Source: Hydrogenophaga sp. (GTDB lineage Bacteria; Pseudomonadota; Gammaproteobacteria; Burkholderiales; Burkholderiaceae_C). From it: a stretch of DNA of 64,000 nt. Positions within the stretch are counted from its first letter, which is position 1. Every line of letters begins with the position of its first letter. The notes beneath the pieces were generated by a model. It did not search any database, was not told where the DNA came from, and saw nothing but the letters and a program-made list of their open reading frames with translations. A program made the position numbers and the translations under genes. Where the stretch lies: contig NZ_JAHBZK010000001.1 in assembly GCF_019635465.1 (NCBI RefSeq), positions 281,024 through 345,023 of the forward strand. Reading direction: 5' to 3'. Below are positions 28,478 through 38,174 of this stretch, in pieces.

Positions 28478-31264
28478 ATGAGCCGAACCCCACCGCGCAC
28501 CCCGCGCAGCGACGACAAGGACCGCCCTCTCATCGACGACATCCGCCTGCTCGGACGCATCCTGGGGGACGTGATCCGCGAGCAGGAAGGCGAAGCCGCC
28601 TTCGACCTGATCGAGCGCATCCGCCAGCTGTCGGTGGCCTTTCGGCGCAACGCCGATCGCGAGGCCGACAAGGCCCTCAAGAAGCTGCTCAAGGGACTCA
28701 GCGCCGACCAGACGGTGAGCGTGATCCGCGCCTTCACCTACTTCAGCCATTTGGCCAACCTGGCCGAGGACCGCCACCACATCCGCCGCCGCGCCGTGCA
28801 CGAACGCGCGGGCGGGCTGCAGACGGGCAGCCTGGCGCTGGCGCTGCAACGCCTGCAGGCGGCCGACATCACCCCCGACGCGGTGGCCTTCACGCTGGCC
28901 CATTCACACCTGTCACCGGTGCTCACGGCGCACCCCACCGAGGTGCAACGCAAAAGCATCCTCGATGCCGAGCGCGCCATTGCGCGCCTGCTGGCCGAGC
29001 GCGACGATGCGGTACCGCGCGAGCAGGCCGCCATCGAGTTGCAGATGCGTGCCCGCGTCACGCAGCTGTGGCAGACCCGGCTGCTGCGCTTCACCAAGCT
29101 CAGCGTGGCCGACGAAATCGAAAACGCGCTGAGCTACTACGAGAGCACCTTCCTTACCCAGATTCCGCGCCTGTACGCCGAGCTCGAGGCCGGCCTGGGC
29201 CTGCCGGTGGCGCCCTTCCTGCGCATGGGCCAGTGGATTGGCGGCGACCGCGACGGCAACCCCAATGTGACGGCCGCCACGCTCGAACTCGCGCTGCAGC
29301 GCCAGGCCGAACTCGCCCTGCGCCACCACCTCACGCAGGTGCACATGCTCGGCGGCGAGCTGTCGATGTCGGGCATGCTGGTCGGCGCCAGCCCCGCCAT
29401 GCAGGCCCTGGCCAAGCGCTCCCCCGACACCAATGCGCACCGCCAGGACGAGCCCTACCGACGCGCACTGACCGGCATGTACGCGCGCCTGGCGGCCACG
29501 CTCACCGCCCTCACCGGGGGTGAAGCGGCGCGCCACGCGGTTGCGCCGCAAGACCCCTACCCCGACGCCCAGGCCTTTCTGAGCGATCTGCGCACCATCG
29601 AGTCGTCGCTGCTGGCGCACCACGGCGGCGCCCTGGTCGACGCCCGCCTGCGCCCGCTGATCCGGGCGGTCGAGGTGTTCGGCTTTCACCTGGCCACCGT
29701 CGACCTGCGGCAAAGCTCCGACCAGCACGAACGCGTGATCGCCGAGCTGCTGTCGGTGGCCCACATCGAGCCCGGCTACAGCGCCCTGGACGAAACCGCC
29801 AAGCGCGAGGTGCTGCTGCGCGTGCTCGACGACGTGCGCCCGCTGCGCGTGCCCGCACACGCCTACAGCGAGCACACGGTGGGCGAGCTGGCCATCTTCG
29901 ACGCCGCCCGCATCGGGCGCGAGCGCTTCGGCACCCTGGCCATCCGTCACGCCATCATCAGCCACACCGAAACGGTGAGTGATCTGCTCGAGGTGCTGGT
30001 GCTGCAGAAAGAGGCCGGCCTGATGCGCGGGACACTCGGCGCTGACGCGCTGACCGACCTCATCGTCGTGCCGCTGTTCGAGACCATTGAAGACCTGCGC
30101 AACGCCGCACCCATCCTGCGCGAGTACTACGCCCTGCCCGGTGTGCGCGCCATGGTGCAACGCGGCGCCAGCGATGGCTACGGCGAGCAGGACGTCATGC
30201 TCGGCTACTCCGACAGCAACAAGGACGGCGGCATCTTCACCAGCAACTGGGAGCTGTACCGCGCAGAGACCGCCCTGGTGGCGCTGTTCGACGACATGAA
30301 CAGTGACCACGAGTCGCCCATTCGCCTGCGCATGTTCCACGGCCGCGGCGGCACCGTCGGCCGCGGTGGCGGCCCCAGCTACCAGGCCATCCTGGCGCAG
30401 CCACCGGGCACCGTGCGCGGGCAGATCCGCCTCACCGAACAGGGCGAGGTGATCGGCGCCAAGTACGCCAACCCCGAAATCGGCCGCCGCAACCTGGAAA
30501 CCCTGGTCGCCGCCGCCCTCGAAGCCACGCTGCTGCAACCCACCAAGGAGGCGCCGTCAGCCTTCCTCAAGGCCGCCGAGTCGCTGTCGCAGGCCAGCAT
30601 GGCCGCCTACCGTGCGCTGGTCTACGACACGCCGCGCTTCGCTGAGTATTTCTTCAGCGCCACGCCGATCCGCGAGATCGCCGAACTCAACATCGGCTCG
30701 CGCCCGGCCTCGCGCAAGGCCACCGGCCGCATCGAAGACCTGCGCGCCATTCCCTGGGGATTCAGCTGGGGCCAGTGCCGGCTCACCCTGCCCGGTTGGT
30801 ACGGCTTTGGTTCGGCGGTCGCCGCCTTCGTCGCCGAGGACCCGAAGCACGCCGCCCTGCTCAAGCGCATGCAGCGCGACTGGCCCTTCTTCAACACGCT
30901 GCTGTCCAACATGGACATGGTGGTGGCCAAGAGCGACATGGCCCTGGCCTCGCTCTACACCGAAATGGTCGACGACAAGCCGCTGCGCAAGCGCATCTTT
31001 GCGGCCATCGAGGCCGAATGGCAACGCACACTGGACGCGCTGACGCTGATCACCGGCGACAGTGAGCGCCTGGCCGGCAACGCCGCGCTGCGCCGCTCCA
31101 TCGAGCACCGCTTTCCGTACATCGACCCGCTGCATCACCTGCAGGTCGAGCTGATCCGCCGCCACCGCGCCGGCGCACTCGCGCAGGACGTCGACGGCAA
31201 GTTGCGCCGCGGCATCCACATCGCCATCAACGGCATCGCGGCGGGTCTGCGCAATACCGGCTGA
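28478..31264 (+). CDS. ppc: phosphoenolpyruvate carboxylase
   Basis: A 928-residue PEP carboxylase with the catalytic histidine in [12 protein letters not shown] (His152), the [10 protein letters not shown] segment, SDSNKDGG and the [14 protein letters not shown] loop near residue 620, and the C-terminal end [11 protein letters not shown] that contributes to the effector site. It forms oxaloacetate from PEP and bicarbonate to refill the TCA cycle. Start at 28478 gives [22 protein letters not shown]-like N-terminus; an upstream ATG at 28436 is less likely. Confidence 0.96.
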   Translation: MSRTPPRTPRSDDKDRPLIDDIRLLGRILGDVIREQEGEAAFDLIERIRQLSVAFRRNADREADKALKKLLKGLSADQTVSVIRAFTYFSHLANLAEDRHHIRRRAVHERAGGLQTGSLALALQRLQAADITPDAVAFTLAHSHLSPVLTAHPTEVQRKSILDAERAIARLLAERDDAVPREQAAIELQMRARVTQLWQTRLLRFTKLSVADEIENALSYYESTFLTQIPRLYAELEAGLGLPVAPFLRMGQWIGGDRDGNPNVTAATLELALQRQAELALRHHLTQVHMLGGELSMSGMLVGASPAMQALAKRSPDTNAHRQDEPYRRALTGMYARLAATLTALTGGEAARHAVAPQDPYPDAQAFLSDLRTIESSLLAHHGGALVDARLRPLIRAVEVFGFHLATVDLRQSSDQHERVIAELLSVAHIEPGYSALDETAKREVLLRVLDDVRPLRVPAHAYSEHTVGELAIFDAARIGRERFGTLAIRHAIISHTETVSDLLEVLVLQKEAGLMRGTLGADALTDLIVVPLFETIEDLRNAAPILREYYALPGVRAMVQRGASDGYGEQDVMLGYSDSNKDGGIFTSNWELYRAETALVALFDDMNSDHESPIRLRMFHGRGGTVGRGGGPSYQAILAQPPGTVRGQIRLTEQGEVIGAKYANPEIGRRNLETLVAAALEATLLQPTKEAPSAFLKAAESLSQASMAAYRALVYDTPRFAEYFFSATPIREIAELNIGSRPASRKATGRIEDLRAIPWGFSWGQCRLTLPGWYGFGSAVAAFVAEDPKHAALLKRMQRDWPFFNTLLSNMDMVVAKSDMALASLYTEMVDDKPLRKRIFAAIEAEWQRTLDALTLITGDSERLAGNAALRRSIEHRFPYIDPLHHLQVELIRRHRAGALAQDVDGKLRRGIHIAINGIAAGLRNTG

Positions 31265-31327
31265 GCGGGCACCGGGCGCCGACCGTGGTGACAGCGGGGA
31301 TACACCCCGCGGCCTAGAATCGTCGCC

Positions 31328-32182
31328 GTGAATCCTTTGCTCAACGCCGATCTGCACTGCCACTCCACCGTCTCCGACGGCACGCTCGAGCCGGAGGTGC
31401 TGGCCGCGCGCGCCAAGGCCAACGGCGTGCAGTTGTGGGCCTTGACCGATCACGACGAAATGGGCGGTCAGCATCGCGCCATGGCGGCGGCCAACGCCCT
31501 GGGCCTGCCCTACCTCACCGGCGTCGAGATCTCGGTGACCTTCGCGGGCACCACGGTGCACATCGTGGGCCTGGGCATGGACCCCGACGACGCCACCCTG
31601 CTCAACGGCCTGCGAGCCACCCGCGGCGGGCGCGAGCAGCGTGCGCGCGAAATGGCCGACGACCTCGCGCGCGTCGGCATCAAGGACGCCTACGACGGCG
31701 CGTTGCGCTACGTGGGCAACCCCGACCTCATTTCGCGCTCGCACTTTGCCCGCCACCTCGTTGACAGCGGTGTCTGCAAGGACGTGCCCGAGGTGTTTCG
31801 CAAGTACCTCACCGAAGGCAAGCCCGGCTTCGTGCCGCACCGCTGGGCGGCCCTGGGCGACGCGGTGCGCTGGATCACCGGCGCGGGCGGTGTGGCGGTG
31901 ATCGCCCACCCCGGTCGCTACAAGTTCACCCCGACCGAGGAATACGCGCTGTTCACCGAGTTCAAGCAGCACGGTGGCCAGGGCGTCGAGGTGGTCACCG
32001 GCGCGCACAGCCAGAGCGAGTACGCCAAATACGCCGGCTTCTGCAAGGAATTCGATCTGGCGGCCTCGCGCGGCAGTGACTTCCACAGCCCGGACGAAAG
32101 CCACACCGACCTGGGACAGTTGCCCGACCTGCCGGGCGCCGTCACGCCCGTGTGGGATCTGCTGGTCGAGCGGGTCCACTGA
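31328..32182 (+). CDS. PHP-domain phosphoesterase (RNase AM / 3',5'-nucleoside bisphosphate phosphatase)
   Basis: A 284-residue PHP protein: metal ligands in DLHCHSTVSDG at residues 8-18, LTDHDE near residue 40, VEISV, IAHPGRYK and the terminal GSDFHSPDE. The family (YciV/TrpH, RNase AM) hydrolyses 3',5'-nucleoside bisphosphates and trims rRNA/RNA 5' ends. It starts with GTG; TAGAAT ends 7 nt upstream, so the transcript may be leaderless. Its stop overlaps the next start (TGATG). Confidence 0.92.
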   Translation: MNPLLNADLHCHSTVSDGTLEPEVLAARAKANGVQLWALTDHDEMGGQHRAMAAANALGLPYLTGVEISVTFAGTTVHIVGLGMDPDDATLLNGLRATRGGREQRAREMADDLARVGIKDAYDGALRYVGNPDLISRSHFARHLVDSGVCKDVPEVFRKYLTEGKPGFVPHRWAALGDAVRWITGAGGVAVIAHPGRYKFTPTEEYALFTEFKQHGGQGVEVVTGAHSQSEYAKYAGFCKEFDLAASRGSDFHSPDESHTDLGQLPDLPGAVTPVWDLLVERVH

Positions 32183-33087
32183 TGGCGCCGCCGCGCAACG
32201 CGCCGACGGCCAAGGTGATGGCCGGCATCGGCCTGATGGTCACGGCCACCGCCTGCTTCGCCATTCTCGACACCACCGTCAAGGTGGTGGGCGCCGTGGT
32301 GTCGGTGCTGGTGGCGGTGTGGTTTCGCTATGTGTTTCATGCCCTGGCGGTCTCGGCCATCATGCTGCCGCTGCGCGGTCGCTCACTGCTGCGGACCGAG
32401 CACCCGCGCTTTCAGGTGCTGCGCGGCGCCCTGCTGCTGTCGGTAAGCCTGATGTCCTTCGTCGCGGTGCAGTTCATGCCCGTGGGCGAATTCACCGCCA
32501 TCGTCATGGTCACGCCGCTGGCCGTCACGCTGGTGGCAGCGGCAGTGCTGCGCGAGCGCGTGTCGGCGCTGCGCTGGGTGCTGGTGGTGGGCGGCTTTGC
32601 CGGTGCGCTCATGGTGGTGCGCCCGGGCGGCGGCGTGGTGGGCTGGGCCAGCCTGTTTCCGTTGGTGATGGTGTTCGCCTACGCCTGGTTCCAGCTGCTC
32701 ACCGCGCGCATGGCGCGCACCGAAGACCCCATGACCATGCACTTCTACACCGGCTGGGTGGGTGCACTCGTGGCCAGTCTGCTGCTGCCCTTCGTGTGGA
32801 CGGCAATCCCCGACGGCCGCACGCTGCTGCAGCTGTGCCTGATCGGTCTGATGGGCACGGTGGGCCACTTCCTGCTGATCCTGGCGTTCCAGCGCGCGCC
32901 TGCGTCCACCCTGTCACCCTACCTCTACACGCAGATCGCCTTCGCCATGTTCTGTGGCTGGGTGGTCTATGGCCATGTGCCCGGTGGCATCGAGCTCGGT
33001 GGCATCGCGCTCATCGTGCTGTGCGGCGCCAGCGCCAGCTGGCTCACCGCGCGCGAGAAACTCCCGGTGGAACCACCCGAGGCCTGA
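32182..33087 (+). CDS. EamA/DMT-family transporter
   Basis: A 301-residue hydrophobic protein with about ten predicted transmembrane helices in two EamA repeats. It would be an inner-membrane exporter of small metabolites, substrate unknown. The ATG at 32182 shares its first base with the TGA stop of the PHP gene, so co-translation is likely. Part of the conserved PHP-EamA-YciO-protease-trpS run. Confidence 0.9.
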   Translation: MAPPRNAPTAKVMAGIGLMVTATACFAILDTTVKVVGAVVSVLVAVWFRYVFHALAVSAIMLPLRGRSLLRTEHPRFQVLRGALLLSVSLMSFVAVQFMPVGEFTAIVMVTPLAVTLVAAAVLRERVSALRWVLVVGGFAGALMVVRPGGGVVGWASLFPLVMVFAYAWFQLLTARMARTEDPMTMHFYTGWVGALVASLLLPFVWTAIPDGRTLLQLCLIGLMGTVGHFLLILAFQRAPASTLSPYLYTQIAFAMFCGWVVYGHVPGGIELGGIALIVLCGASASWLTAREKLPVEPPEA

Positions 33088-33094
33088 GACCGCC

Positions 33095-33730
33095 ATGTCG
33101 CAGCTGTTCAGCGTTCACCCCGACAACCCGCAACCGCGGCTGCTCAAACAGGCGGCCAGCCTGTTGCAACGCGGTGCGGTGATCGCCGTACCCACCGATT
33201 CCAGCTACGCGCTGGCCTGCCACCTCGATGACAAGGACGCCGCCGACCGCCTGCGTCGCATCCGCCAGGTTGACGACAAACACCACCTCACGCTGTTGTG
33301 TCGCGACCTGAGCGAGTTGGCCAGCTACGCCAAGGTGGACAACCGCCAGTACCGGCTGCTCAAGCTGGCCACGCCCGGGCCCTACACCTTCATCCTCGAA
33401 GCGAGCAAAGAGGTGCCGCGCCGCGTGAGCCATCCCTCGCGCAAGACCATCGGCCTGCGCGTGCCCGAGCACCGCGCACTGCTCGAGCTGCTCGACCTGC
33501 ACGGCGCCGCCCTGCTGGCCACCACGCTCATCCTGCCCGGTCAGGACCACCCCCTGAACGACCCCGAGACCATCCGCGAGCGGCTGCAGCACGAGGTGGA
33601 TGCGGTGATCGACGCCGGCGCCTGCGCGCTCGAACCCACCACCGTGCTCGACCTCGTGCCCATGGGCACCGGCGGCGAGCCCGAGGTGGTGCGACAGGGT
33701 CAGGGCGCACTCGCCGCACTCGGCCTCTGA
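33095..33730 (+). CDS. Sua5/YciO/YrdC/YwlC-family protein (YciO-like)
   Basis: A 211-residue protein with the YrdC-like fold: GAVIAVPTDSSYALAC near residue 28, and TPGPYTFILEASKEVPRR with the RNA/nucleotide-binding lysine and arginine. Length and the HPSRKTIGLRVPEH segment fit the YciO subfamily rather than TsaC, which makes threonylcarbamoyl-AMP for tRNA t6A. It starts 7 bp after the transporter gene. Confidence 0.88.
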   Translation: MSQLFSVHPDNPQPRLLKQAASLLQRGAVIAVPTDSSYALACHLDDKDAADRLRRIRQVDDKHHLTLLCRDLSELASYAKVDNRQYRLLKLATPGPYTFILEASKEVPRRVSHPSRKTIGLRVPEHRALLELLDLHGAALLATTLILPGQDHPLNDPETIRERLQHEVDAVIDAGACALEPTTVLDLVPMGTGGEPEVVRQGQGALAALGL

Positions 33731-33761
33731 GGGCCCCCGGCCAGTCTGGGACAATCCGCCG

Positions 33762-34430
33762 ATGGATTTCGCCCTCATCATCCAGACGATCACCCTCTAC
33801 GCCATCCCGGTGCTGTTCGCCATCACGCTGCACGAAGCCGCACACGGCTACGTGGCGCGCCACTACGGCGACCCGACGGCCTGGCAACTCGGTCGCGTCA
33901 CGCTCAACCCGGTCAAGCACATCGACCCGGTGGGCACCATTGCGATGCCGCTGCTGCTGTACTTCGCCACCGCTGGCAGCTTTCTCTTCGGCTATGCCAA
34001 GCCGGTGCCGGTCGACTTCGGCCGCCTGCGCAATCCCAAGCGCGACATGGTGTGGGTGGCCCTGGCCGGCCCGGCGTCCAACCTGTTGCAGGCCATCGTC
34101 TGGTTGTTGCTGCTCTACCTGCTGCTGGCCACCGGCGTGGGCGAGCGCTTCTGGCTGGAGATGGCGCGCGCCGGGGTCACTGTGAACCTGGTCATGTTTG
34201 CCTTCAACCTGTTTCCCCTGCCCCCGCTCGATGGCGGGCGCATTCTGGTGGGGTTGCTGCCCTGGAAGCAGGCCGCGGCCGTCTCGCGCGTCGAACCCTA
34301 CGGTTTCTTCATCGTGATGGCACTGGTCATCACCGGCATCGTCGGCAACCTCTGGCTGCGCCCCCTCATGGCGGGGACACTGGCCCTGCTCGAATGGCTG
34401 CTCACCCCGATCCGACTGCTCCTGCTCTGA
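33762..34430 (+). CDS. site-2 protease family (M50) membrane metallopeptidase
   Basis: A 222-residue polytopic membrane protein. HEAAH at residues 24-28 is the zinc-binding HExxH in the first helix, and PLDGGRIL near residue 155 supplies the third ligand. This is the short PDZ-less group of site-2 proteases (rhomboid-free, FtsH-type function unknown) usual beside trpS in Burkholderiales. GACAAT ends 6 nt upstream of the ATG, suggesting a nearly leaderless start. Confidence 0.92.
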   Translation: MDFALIIQTITLYAIPVLFAITLHEAAHGYVARHYGDPTAWQLGRVTLNPVKHIDPVGTIAMPLLLYFATAGSFLFGYAKPVPVDFGRLRNPKRDMVWVALAGPASNLLQAIVWLLLLYLLLATGVGERFWLEMARAGVTVNLVMFAFNLFPLPPLDGGRILVGLLPWKQAAAVSRVEPYGFFIVMALVITGIVGNLWLRPLMAGTLALLEWLLTPIRLLLL

Positions 34431-34441
34431 CCCTGCTTCGC

Positions 34442-35743
34442 ATGAAAACGCAACGCGTCCTCACCGGCATCACCACCTCCGGCACGCCCCACCTGGGCAA
34501 CTACGTCGGCGCCATCCGCCCCACCGTGCGCGCCAGCCGACTGGCCAACGTCGAGAGCTTTTACTTTCTGGCCGACTACCACGCGCTGATCAAGACCGGT
34601 GGCGACCCGGCGCGCGTGCAACGCTCCACGCTGGAGATCGCGGCCACCTGGCTGGCCTGCGGCCTCGACCCCGAGAAGGTCACGTTCTATCGGCAGTCCG
34701 ACATCCCGGAGATTCCCGAGCTCACCTGGATGCTCACCTGCGTGACCGGCAAGGGCCTGCTCAACCGCGCCCACGCCTACAAGGCGGCCGTGGACAAGAA
34801 CACCGAGGCGGGCACCGAGCCCGACGACGGCGTGAGCGCCGGCCTGTTCATGTACCCCGTGCTCATGGGGGCAGACATCCTCATGTTCAACGCCCACCAG
34901 GTGCCGGTGGGGCGCGATCAGATCCAGCACATCGAGATGGCGCGCGACATGGCGTCCAGCTTCAATCACCTCTACGGCGAGCATTTCACGCTGCCCGAGG
35001 CCGCCATCGAGGACCATGTGGCCACGCTGCCCGGCCTGGACGGGCGCAAGATGAGCAAGAGCTACGACAACACCATTCCGTTGTTCGTGCCGAAGGAGCA
35101 GCTGCGCAAGCTCATCATGGGCATCGTGACCGATTCGCGCGCGCCGGGCGAGCCCAAATCCACCGAGGGATCGGCGCTGTTCCAGCTGTACCAGGCCTTT
35201 GCCAGCACCGAGGAAACCGCCGACCTGGCCAAGGCCTATGCCAACGGCATTGCCTGGGGCGAGGCCAAGCAGATGCTCTTCGAACGCCTCGACCGCGAAA
35301 TCGCGCCCATGCGCGAGGTCTACGACGAGCTCATCAAAGACCCTGCGCGCATCGAAAAGACCCTGAAGATGGGCGCCGCCAAAGCCCGCGCCATCGCCAC
35401 CCCCTTCACCCAACGCCTGCGTCAGGCCGTGGGCTTGCGTCCGCTGGACATGGAGGCTGGCAACGCCAAACCGACCGCCAAAGCGGCCAAGGCCAGCCTG
35501 CCCGTGTTCAAGCAGTACCGCGAAGCCGATGGCCTGTTCTATTTCAAGCTGACCGATTCCAAGGGGGCAGTGTTGCTGCAAAGCAAAGGTTTTGCGGTGC
35601 CGCGCGAGGCGGCTCAGGCCATGGCGCGGCTGCAACAGGAGGGGTCGATTGCGCTCGATGACCTTGCGCCCCAATTGATTGCGCCCAAGGATGTGCAAGG
35701 CGTCACGCAAGCGCTGGCCCAGTTGCGCCAGGCAGCGGCCTGA
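34442..35743 (+). CDS. trpS: tryptophanyl-tRNA synthetase with C-terminal extension
   Basis: A 433-residue class I synthetase: GTPHLGNYVGAI holds the HIGH-type motif (HLGN) and KMSKS is intact at residues 203-207. It is about 100 residues longer than the 334-residue E. coli enzyme. The additional part (~345-433) contains FYFKLTDSKGAVLLQSKGF, which resembles the YegP/DUF1508 repeat; this extension is, to my knowledge, found in related beta-proteobacteria. ATG at 34442, 11 bp after the protease gene stop. Confidence 0.95.
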   Translation: MKTQRVLTGITTSGTPHLGNYVGAIRPTVRASRLANVESFYFLADYHALIKTGGDPARVQRSTLEIAATWLACGLDPEKVTFYRQSDIPEIPELTWMLTCVTGKGLLNRAHAYKAAVDKNTEAGTEPDDGVSAGLFMYPVLMGADILMFNAHQVPVGRDQIQHIEMARDMASSFNHLYGEHFTLPEAAIEDHVATLPGLDGRKMSKSYDNTIPLFVPKEQLRKLIMGIVTDSRAPGEPKSTEGSALFQLYQAFASTEETADLAKAYANGIAWGEAKQMLFERLDREIAPMREVYDELIKDPARIEKTLKMGAAKARAIATPFTQRLRQAVGLRPLDMEAGNAKPTAKAAKASLPVFKQYREADGLFYFKLTDSKGAVLLQSKGFAVPREAAQAMARLQQEGSIALDDLAPQLIAPKDVQGVTQALAQLRQAAA

Positions 35744-35773
35744 ACCGGGCGAAAATCGCGCGTTTGCCCGCCC

Positions 35774-35813
35774 GCCCCGGAAGTACGGGGCATGTCTGCC
35801 CCTTTTCGGGGCA
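35774..35813 (+). terminator. tandem hairpins after trpS, possible terminator
   Basis: Two GC-rich hairpins lie side by side: GCCCC/GGGGC (35774-35791) and TGCCCC-TTTTC-GGGGCA (35797-35813). Neither is followed by a U-run, so intrinsic termination is uncertain. They separate trpS from the response regulator gene. Confidence 0.35.
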
Positions 35814-35829
35814 TGGCGCTATCGCCAAA

Positions 35830-35859
35830 TGACAGCAATGCCGATATGCTTTGCTGTCA
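35830..35859. promoter_or_regulatory. inverted repeat upstream of the response regulator
   Basis: A perfect 9-bp inverted repeat TGACAGCAA/TTGCTGTCA with a 12-bp spacer, ending 28 bp before the start of the LuxR-type response regulator gene. It is a candidate operator, for instance for autoregulation by the NarL-type regulator. The spacing is wider than most NarL sites. Confidence 0.4.
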
Positions 35860-35887
35860 AACCAAATCATGAACGACGCCCTGCGAC

Positions 35888-36481
35888 ATGAGTATTTTTG
35901 TCATTGACGATCACCCGCTGATGCGCGAAGCCGTGGTCATGTTGCTGCGTCGTCTGCGCGCGTCTACTCAGGTGGTGGAGCTCGAGCGACTGGCCTCGGT
36001 CAGCAAGGCCATCGCGGAACACGGCGAACCCGAGCTGGTGTGCCTGGACCTGAAACTGCCCGACACGAATGGCGTGTCCGGTGTGCGCGAAATCCGGCAA
36101 ATGCTGCCCGACACCTCGCTCATCGTGCTGTCGGCCTCCCCATCGTCCGACTATGAGGACCTGGCCCGGGAGGCCGGGGCCGACGCCTACGTCGAGAAAT
36201 CGGCCGGTGCGGCCCAGATTGCCAAAGTGCTGCGCGAATTCCTCGCCGACGAGATCGAAGACGAGAACGCGCCGACGATTCCCGAGAAGCTGTCCAAGCG
36301 ACAAAAGCAACTGCTGGTGATGCTCGACCGCGGCCTGTCCAACCGGGACATCGCCGAGCAACTCCAGATCAGCGAGCACACCGTCAAGGTGCATTTGTGG
36401 CGACTGTTCCGTCGCCTCAACGTCAAGAGCCGCTCGCAGGCCAGCCACCTGGCGCGCACCGCAGGTCTGCTCGACCTCTGA
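35888..36481 (+). CDS. LuxR/NarL-type response regulator
   Basis: A 197-residue response regulator. Receiver domain: DDHP at residues 7-10, phosphoacceptor Asp54 in CLDLKLPD, and the conserved lysine in EKSAG. Output domain: a LuxR helix-turn-helix (LSNRDIAEQLQISEHTVKVHL). It faces the histidine kinase gene convergently with a 26-bp gap and is very likely its partner. The signal is unknown. Confidence 0.93.
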   Translation: MSIFVIDDHPLMREAVVMLLRRLRASTQVVELERLASVSKAIAEHGEPELVCLDLKLPDTNGVSGVREIRQMLPDTSLIVLSASPSSDYEDLAREAGADAYVEKSAGAAQIAKVLREFLADEIEDENAPTIPEKLSKRQKQLLVMLDRGLSNRDIAEQLQISEHTVKVHLWRLFRRLNVKSRSQASHLARTAGLLDL

Positions 36482-36507
36482 TCGCGCCCGCCGCGCGCCG
36501 GGCGAAC

Positions 36508-37947
36508 TCAGCCCGCGGCTGAGGGCGGCTGCACCAGCGTGGGTTGGGGTCGCTCACCCGAACCCTGCTGGGTGAACGCCGGCAGGATCACCCGGAAGAC
36601 ACTGCCACGGTTCGCCTCCGACTGGAGCGCCAGCTGGTAGCCCATGAGCGCCGCCAGCTTGGACACGATCGTCAGACCCAACCCCAGGCTGTCTTCGGTG
36701 CCCTGGTGCTGCGACACGCGGAAAAACTCCTGAAAGATGGCTTGCTGGTGCTCGCGCGCGATGCCGACGCCGGTGTCCCATACCTCGAACACGATCATGC
36801 CCTCGCGCAAGCGCTGCGCCACCAGCACACCACCGCGCTGCGTGTGGCGCAAGGCGTTGGACACCAGGTTGCCCAGGATGCGGCGCAGCACGACGGGGTC
36901 GGACCAGATCACCAGATCGTGCGCCCGGGTGCGCAGCTTGAGCTGCTTGCCCGCGGCGACTGGCTCGAACTGCAACACGAGGTCCGCGAGCAACTGGGTC
37001 ACGTTCACCTGCTGCAGCTTGACCTTGTAGTTGCCCGCGTCGATGCGGGTCAGGTCAAACAGGGAGTCGAACAACTCGTTGATCGCCCTCGTGGACTGCA
37101 GGATGCGCGGCGCAATGTCGCGCGCCATCTCGGGTTCGCTGGCCAGCCAGTCGGCGTACAGGCTCAACGCATGCACCGGTTGGCGCAGATCGTGCGCCGC
37201 TGACGCCAGGAACCGGTTCTTGGTGGACACGGCGCGCAGCGAGGCGCGCGTCTGCAGCGTCAGCGAATCAATGAGCTCCTGGTTTGAAAACTGCAGCTCG
37301 AAACTCGACCGGTGCACCATGTTGAGCCGGGAGCCCGTGATGAGCAGCAAGCCCCAGAAAACGAGCAACAGAACACCCAGGATGACCGTGGATCGCACCA
37401 CACCCGGTTCGTGCAGGTGCGCCAGTGCGCCCCAGACCAGGCCGATCAGCACGGCGCCCGTAAGCGCGTGCGTGTACGCGCGGTAGGCTGGCGCGTAGGC
37501 GCTGTAGGCGTTCAAAGTGAACAGGCCCTGGCCAAGGATCATCAGTCCACACACCGACTGCGTGACGAAGCCCGCCTGCAGAAAACACAGACTGACCGGC
37601 GCGCCCCAGAGCGCGGCCACCGTGGGCCAGGTCCAAAGGTACTTGTCGATGAACGCCTTGCGCTGTGGTCCCTCGACACTGTCGTGGCGCAAGCGGTAGA
37701 CCCCCACCAGCCGGTAGCGGTACACCAGCATGGCGGACAGCACCACCACCCAGGCAACCAGACCGGGCATCCAGACCTCGCCGGCCATGAGCACGGCCAT
37801 CACCGGCAGCATCATGGCCGCCGCGAGCACCGTCGGCCCCATGTGGTCCATCAGCACCCCGATCAGCTGCGCGTCAACCCAGGCATCGCGCACCTCGGGC
37901 GCGGCTGGCGCGTGCTGGTGCGTGGCGGGTTGCGTGTCTACGAGCAT
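36508..37947 (-). CDS. membrane sensor histidine kinase
   Basis: A 479-residue kinase. The first ~210 residues contain about six transmembrane helices with no recognised sensor domain. The HisKA H-box is SAAHDLRQPVHAL with phosphorylated His252; N-, G1- and G2-boxes follow (NLVSNALRHT, VWDTGVGI, LGLGLTIV). The DLRQP variant is typical of a beta-proteobacterial kinase group. ATG at 37947; the longer open frame crosses the tRNA gene and is not real. Convergent with its likely cognate regulator. Confidence 0.92.
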   Translation of the reverse strand: MLVDTQPATHQHAPAAPEVRDAWVDAQLIGVLMDHMGPTVLAAAMMLPVMAVLMAGEVWMPGLVAWVVVLSAMLVYRYRLVGVYRLRHDSVEGPQRKAFIDKYLWTWPTVAALWGAPVSLCFLQAGFVTQSVCGLMILGQGLFTLNAYSAYAPAYRAYTHALTGAVLIGLVWGALAHLHEPGVVRSTVILGVLLLVFWGLLLITGSRLNMVHRSSFELQFSNQELIDSLTLQTRASLRAVSTKNRFLASAAHDLRQPVHALSLYADWLASEPEMARDIAPRILQSTRAINELFDSLFDLTRIDAGNYKVKLQQVNVTQLLADLVLQFEPVAAGKQLKLRTRAHDLVIWSDPVVLRRILGNLVSNALRHTQRGGVLVAQRLREGMIVFEVWDTGVGIAREHQQAIFQEFFRVSQHQGTEDSLGLGLTIVSKLAALMGYQLALQSEANRGSVFRVILPAFTQQGSGERPQPTLVQPPSAAG

Positions 37948-38025
37948 GGGTGGAAATGGCTGGCGCGCATTGTCGCACCGCCCCGGCCGGCTTGGTCGGC
38001 CCGAAATGAGGCCCGGCCCTCCTGC

Positions 38026-38031
38026 TAGAAT
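38026..38031 (+). promoter_or_regulatory. -10 element of tRNA-Ser
   Basis: TAGAAT lies 15 bp upstream of the mature tRNA 5' end. The -35 region is poor. The distance fits a short 5' leader removed by RNase P. Confidence 0.45.
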
Positions 38032-38046
38032 CGCGGGCTTCGACAC

Positions 38047-38138
38047 GGAGAGATGGCAGAGTGGTCGAATGCACCGGATTCGAAATCCGGCGTACAGGTT
38101 CTCCTGTACCGAGGGTTCGAATCCCTCTCTCTCCGCCA
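38047..38138 (+). tRNA. tRNA-Ser (anticodon CGA)
   Basis: A class II tRNA. The acceptor stem GGAGAGA pairs with TCTCTCC; the anticodon loop TTCGAAA in stem CCGGA/TCCGG gives CGA, decoding UCG. A long variable arm (GTACAGG/CCTGTAC) is diagnostic of serine. The T arm is GAGGG-TTCGAAT-CCCTC and CCA is encoded. Serine tRNA genes are common integration sites, and the gene content changes from core to accessory just downstream. Confidence 0.97.
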
Positions 38139-38149
38139 GCGAGTCTGAG

Positions 38150-38174
38150 GCCCCTGCAGTGCAGGGGCTTTTTT
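38150..38174 (+). terminator. rho-independent terminator after tRNA-Ser
   Basis: A 7-bp stem GCCCCTG/CAGGGGC with loop CAGTG, followed by six T residues, 12 bp after the tRNA end. Confidence 0.9.

Noticed and set aside
28913-30538. A 541-codon frame antisense to ppc (and a similar one at 30557-32179)
   Set aside because: Same GC-skew artefact; the ppc reading frame is unambiguous.
38047-38138. A second copy of the tRNA-Ser 3' end as an attR site
   Set aside because: I looked for the T-arm and acceptor sequence in 38.2-64 kb and did not find it; reading by eye may miss a diverged copy.
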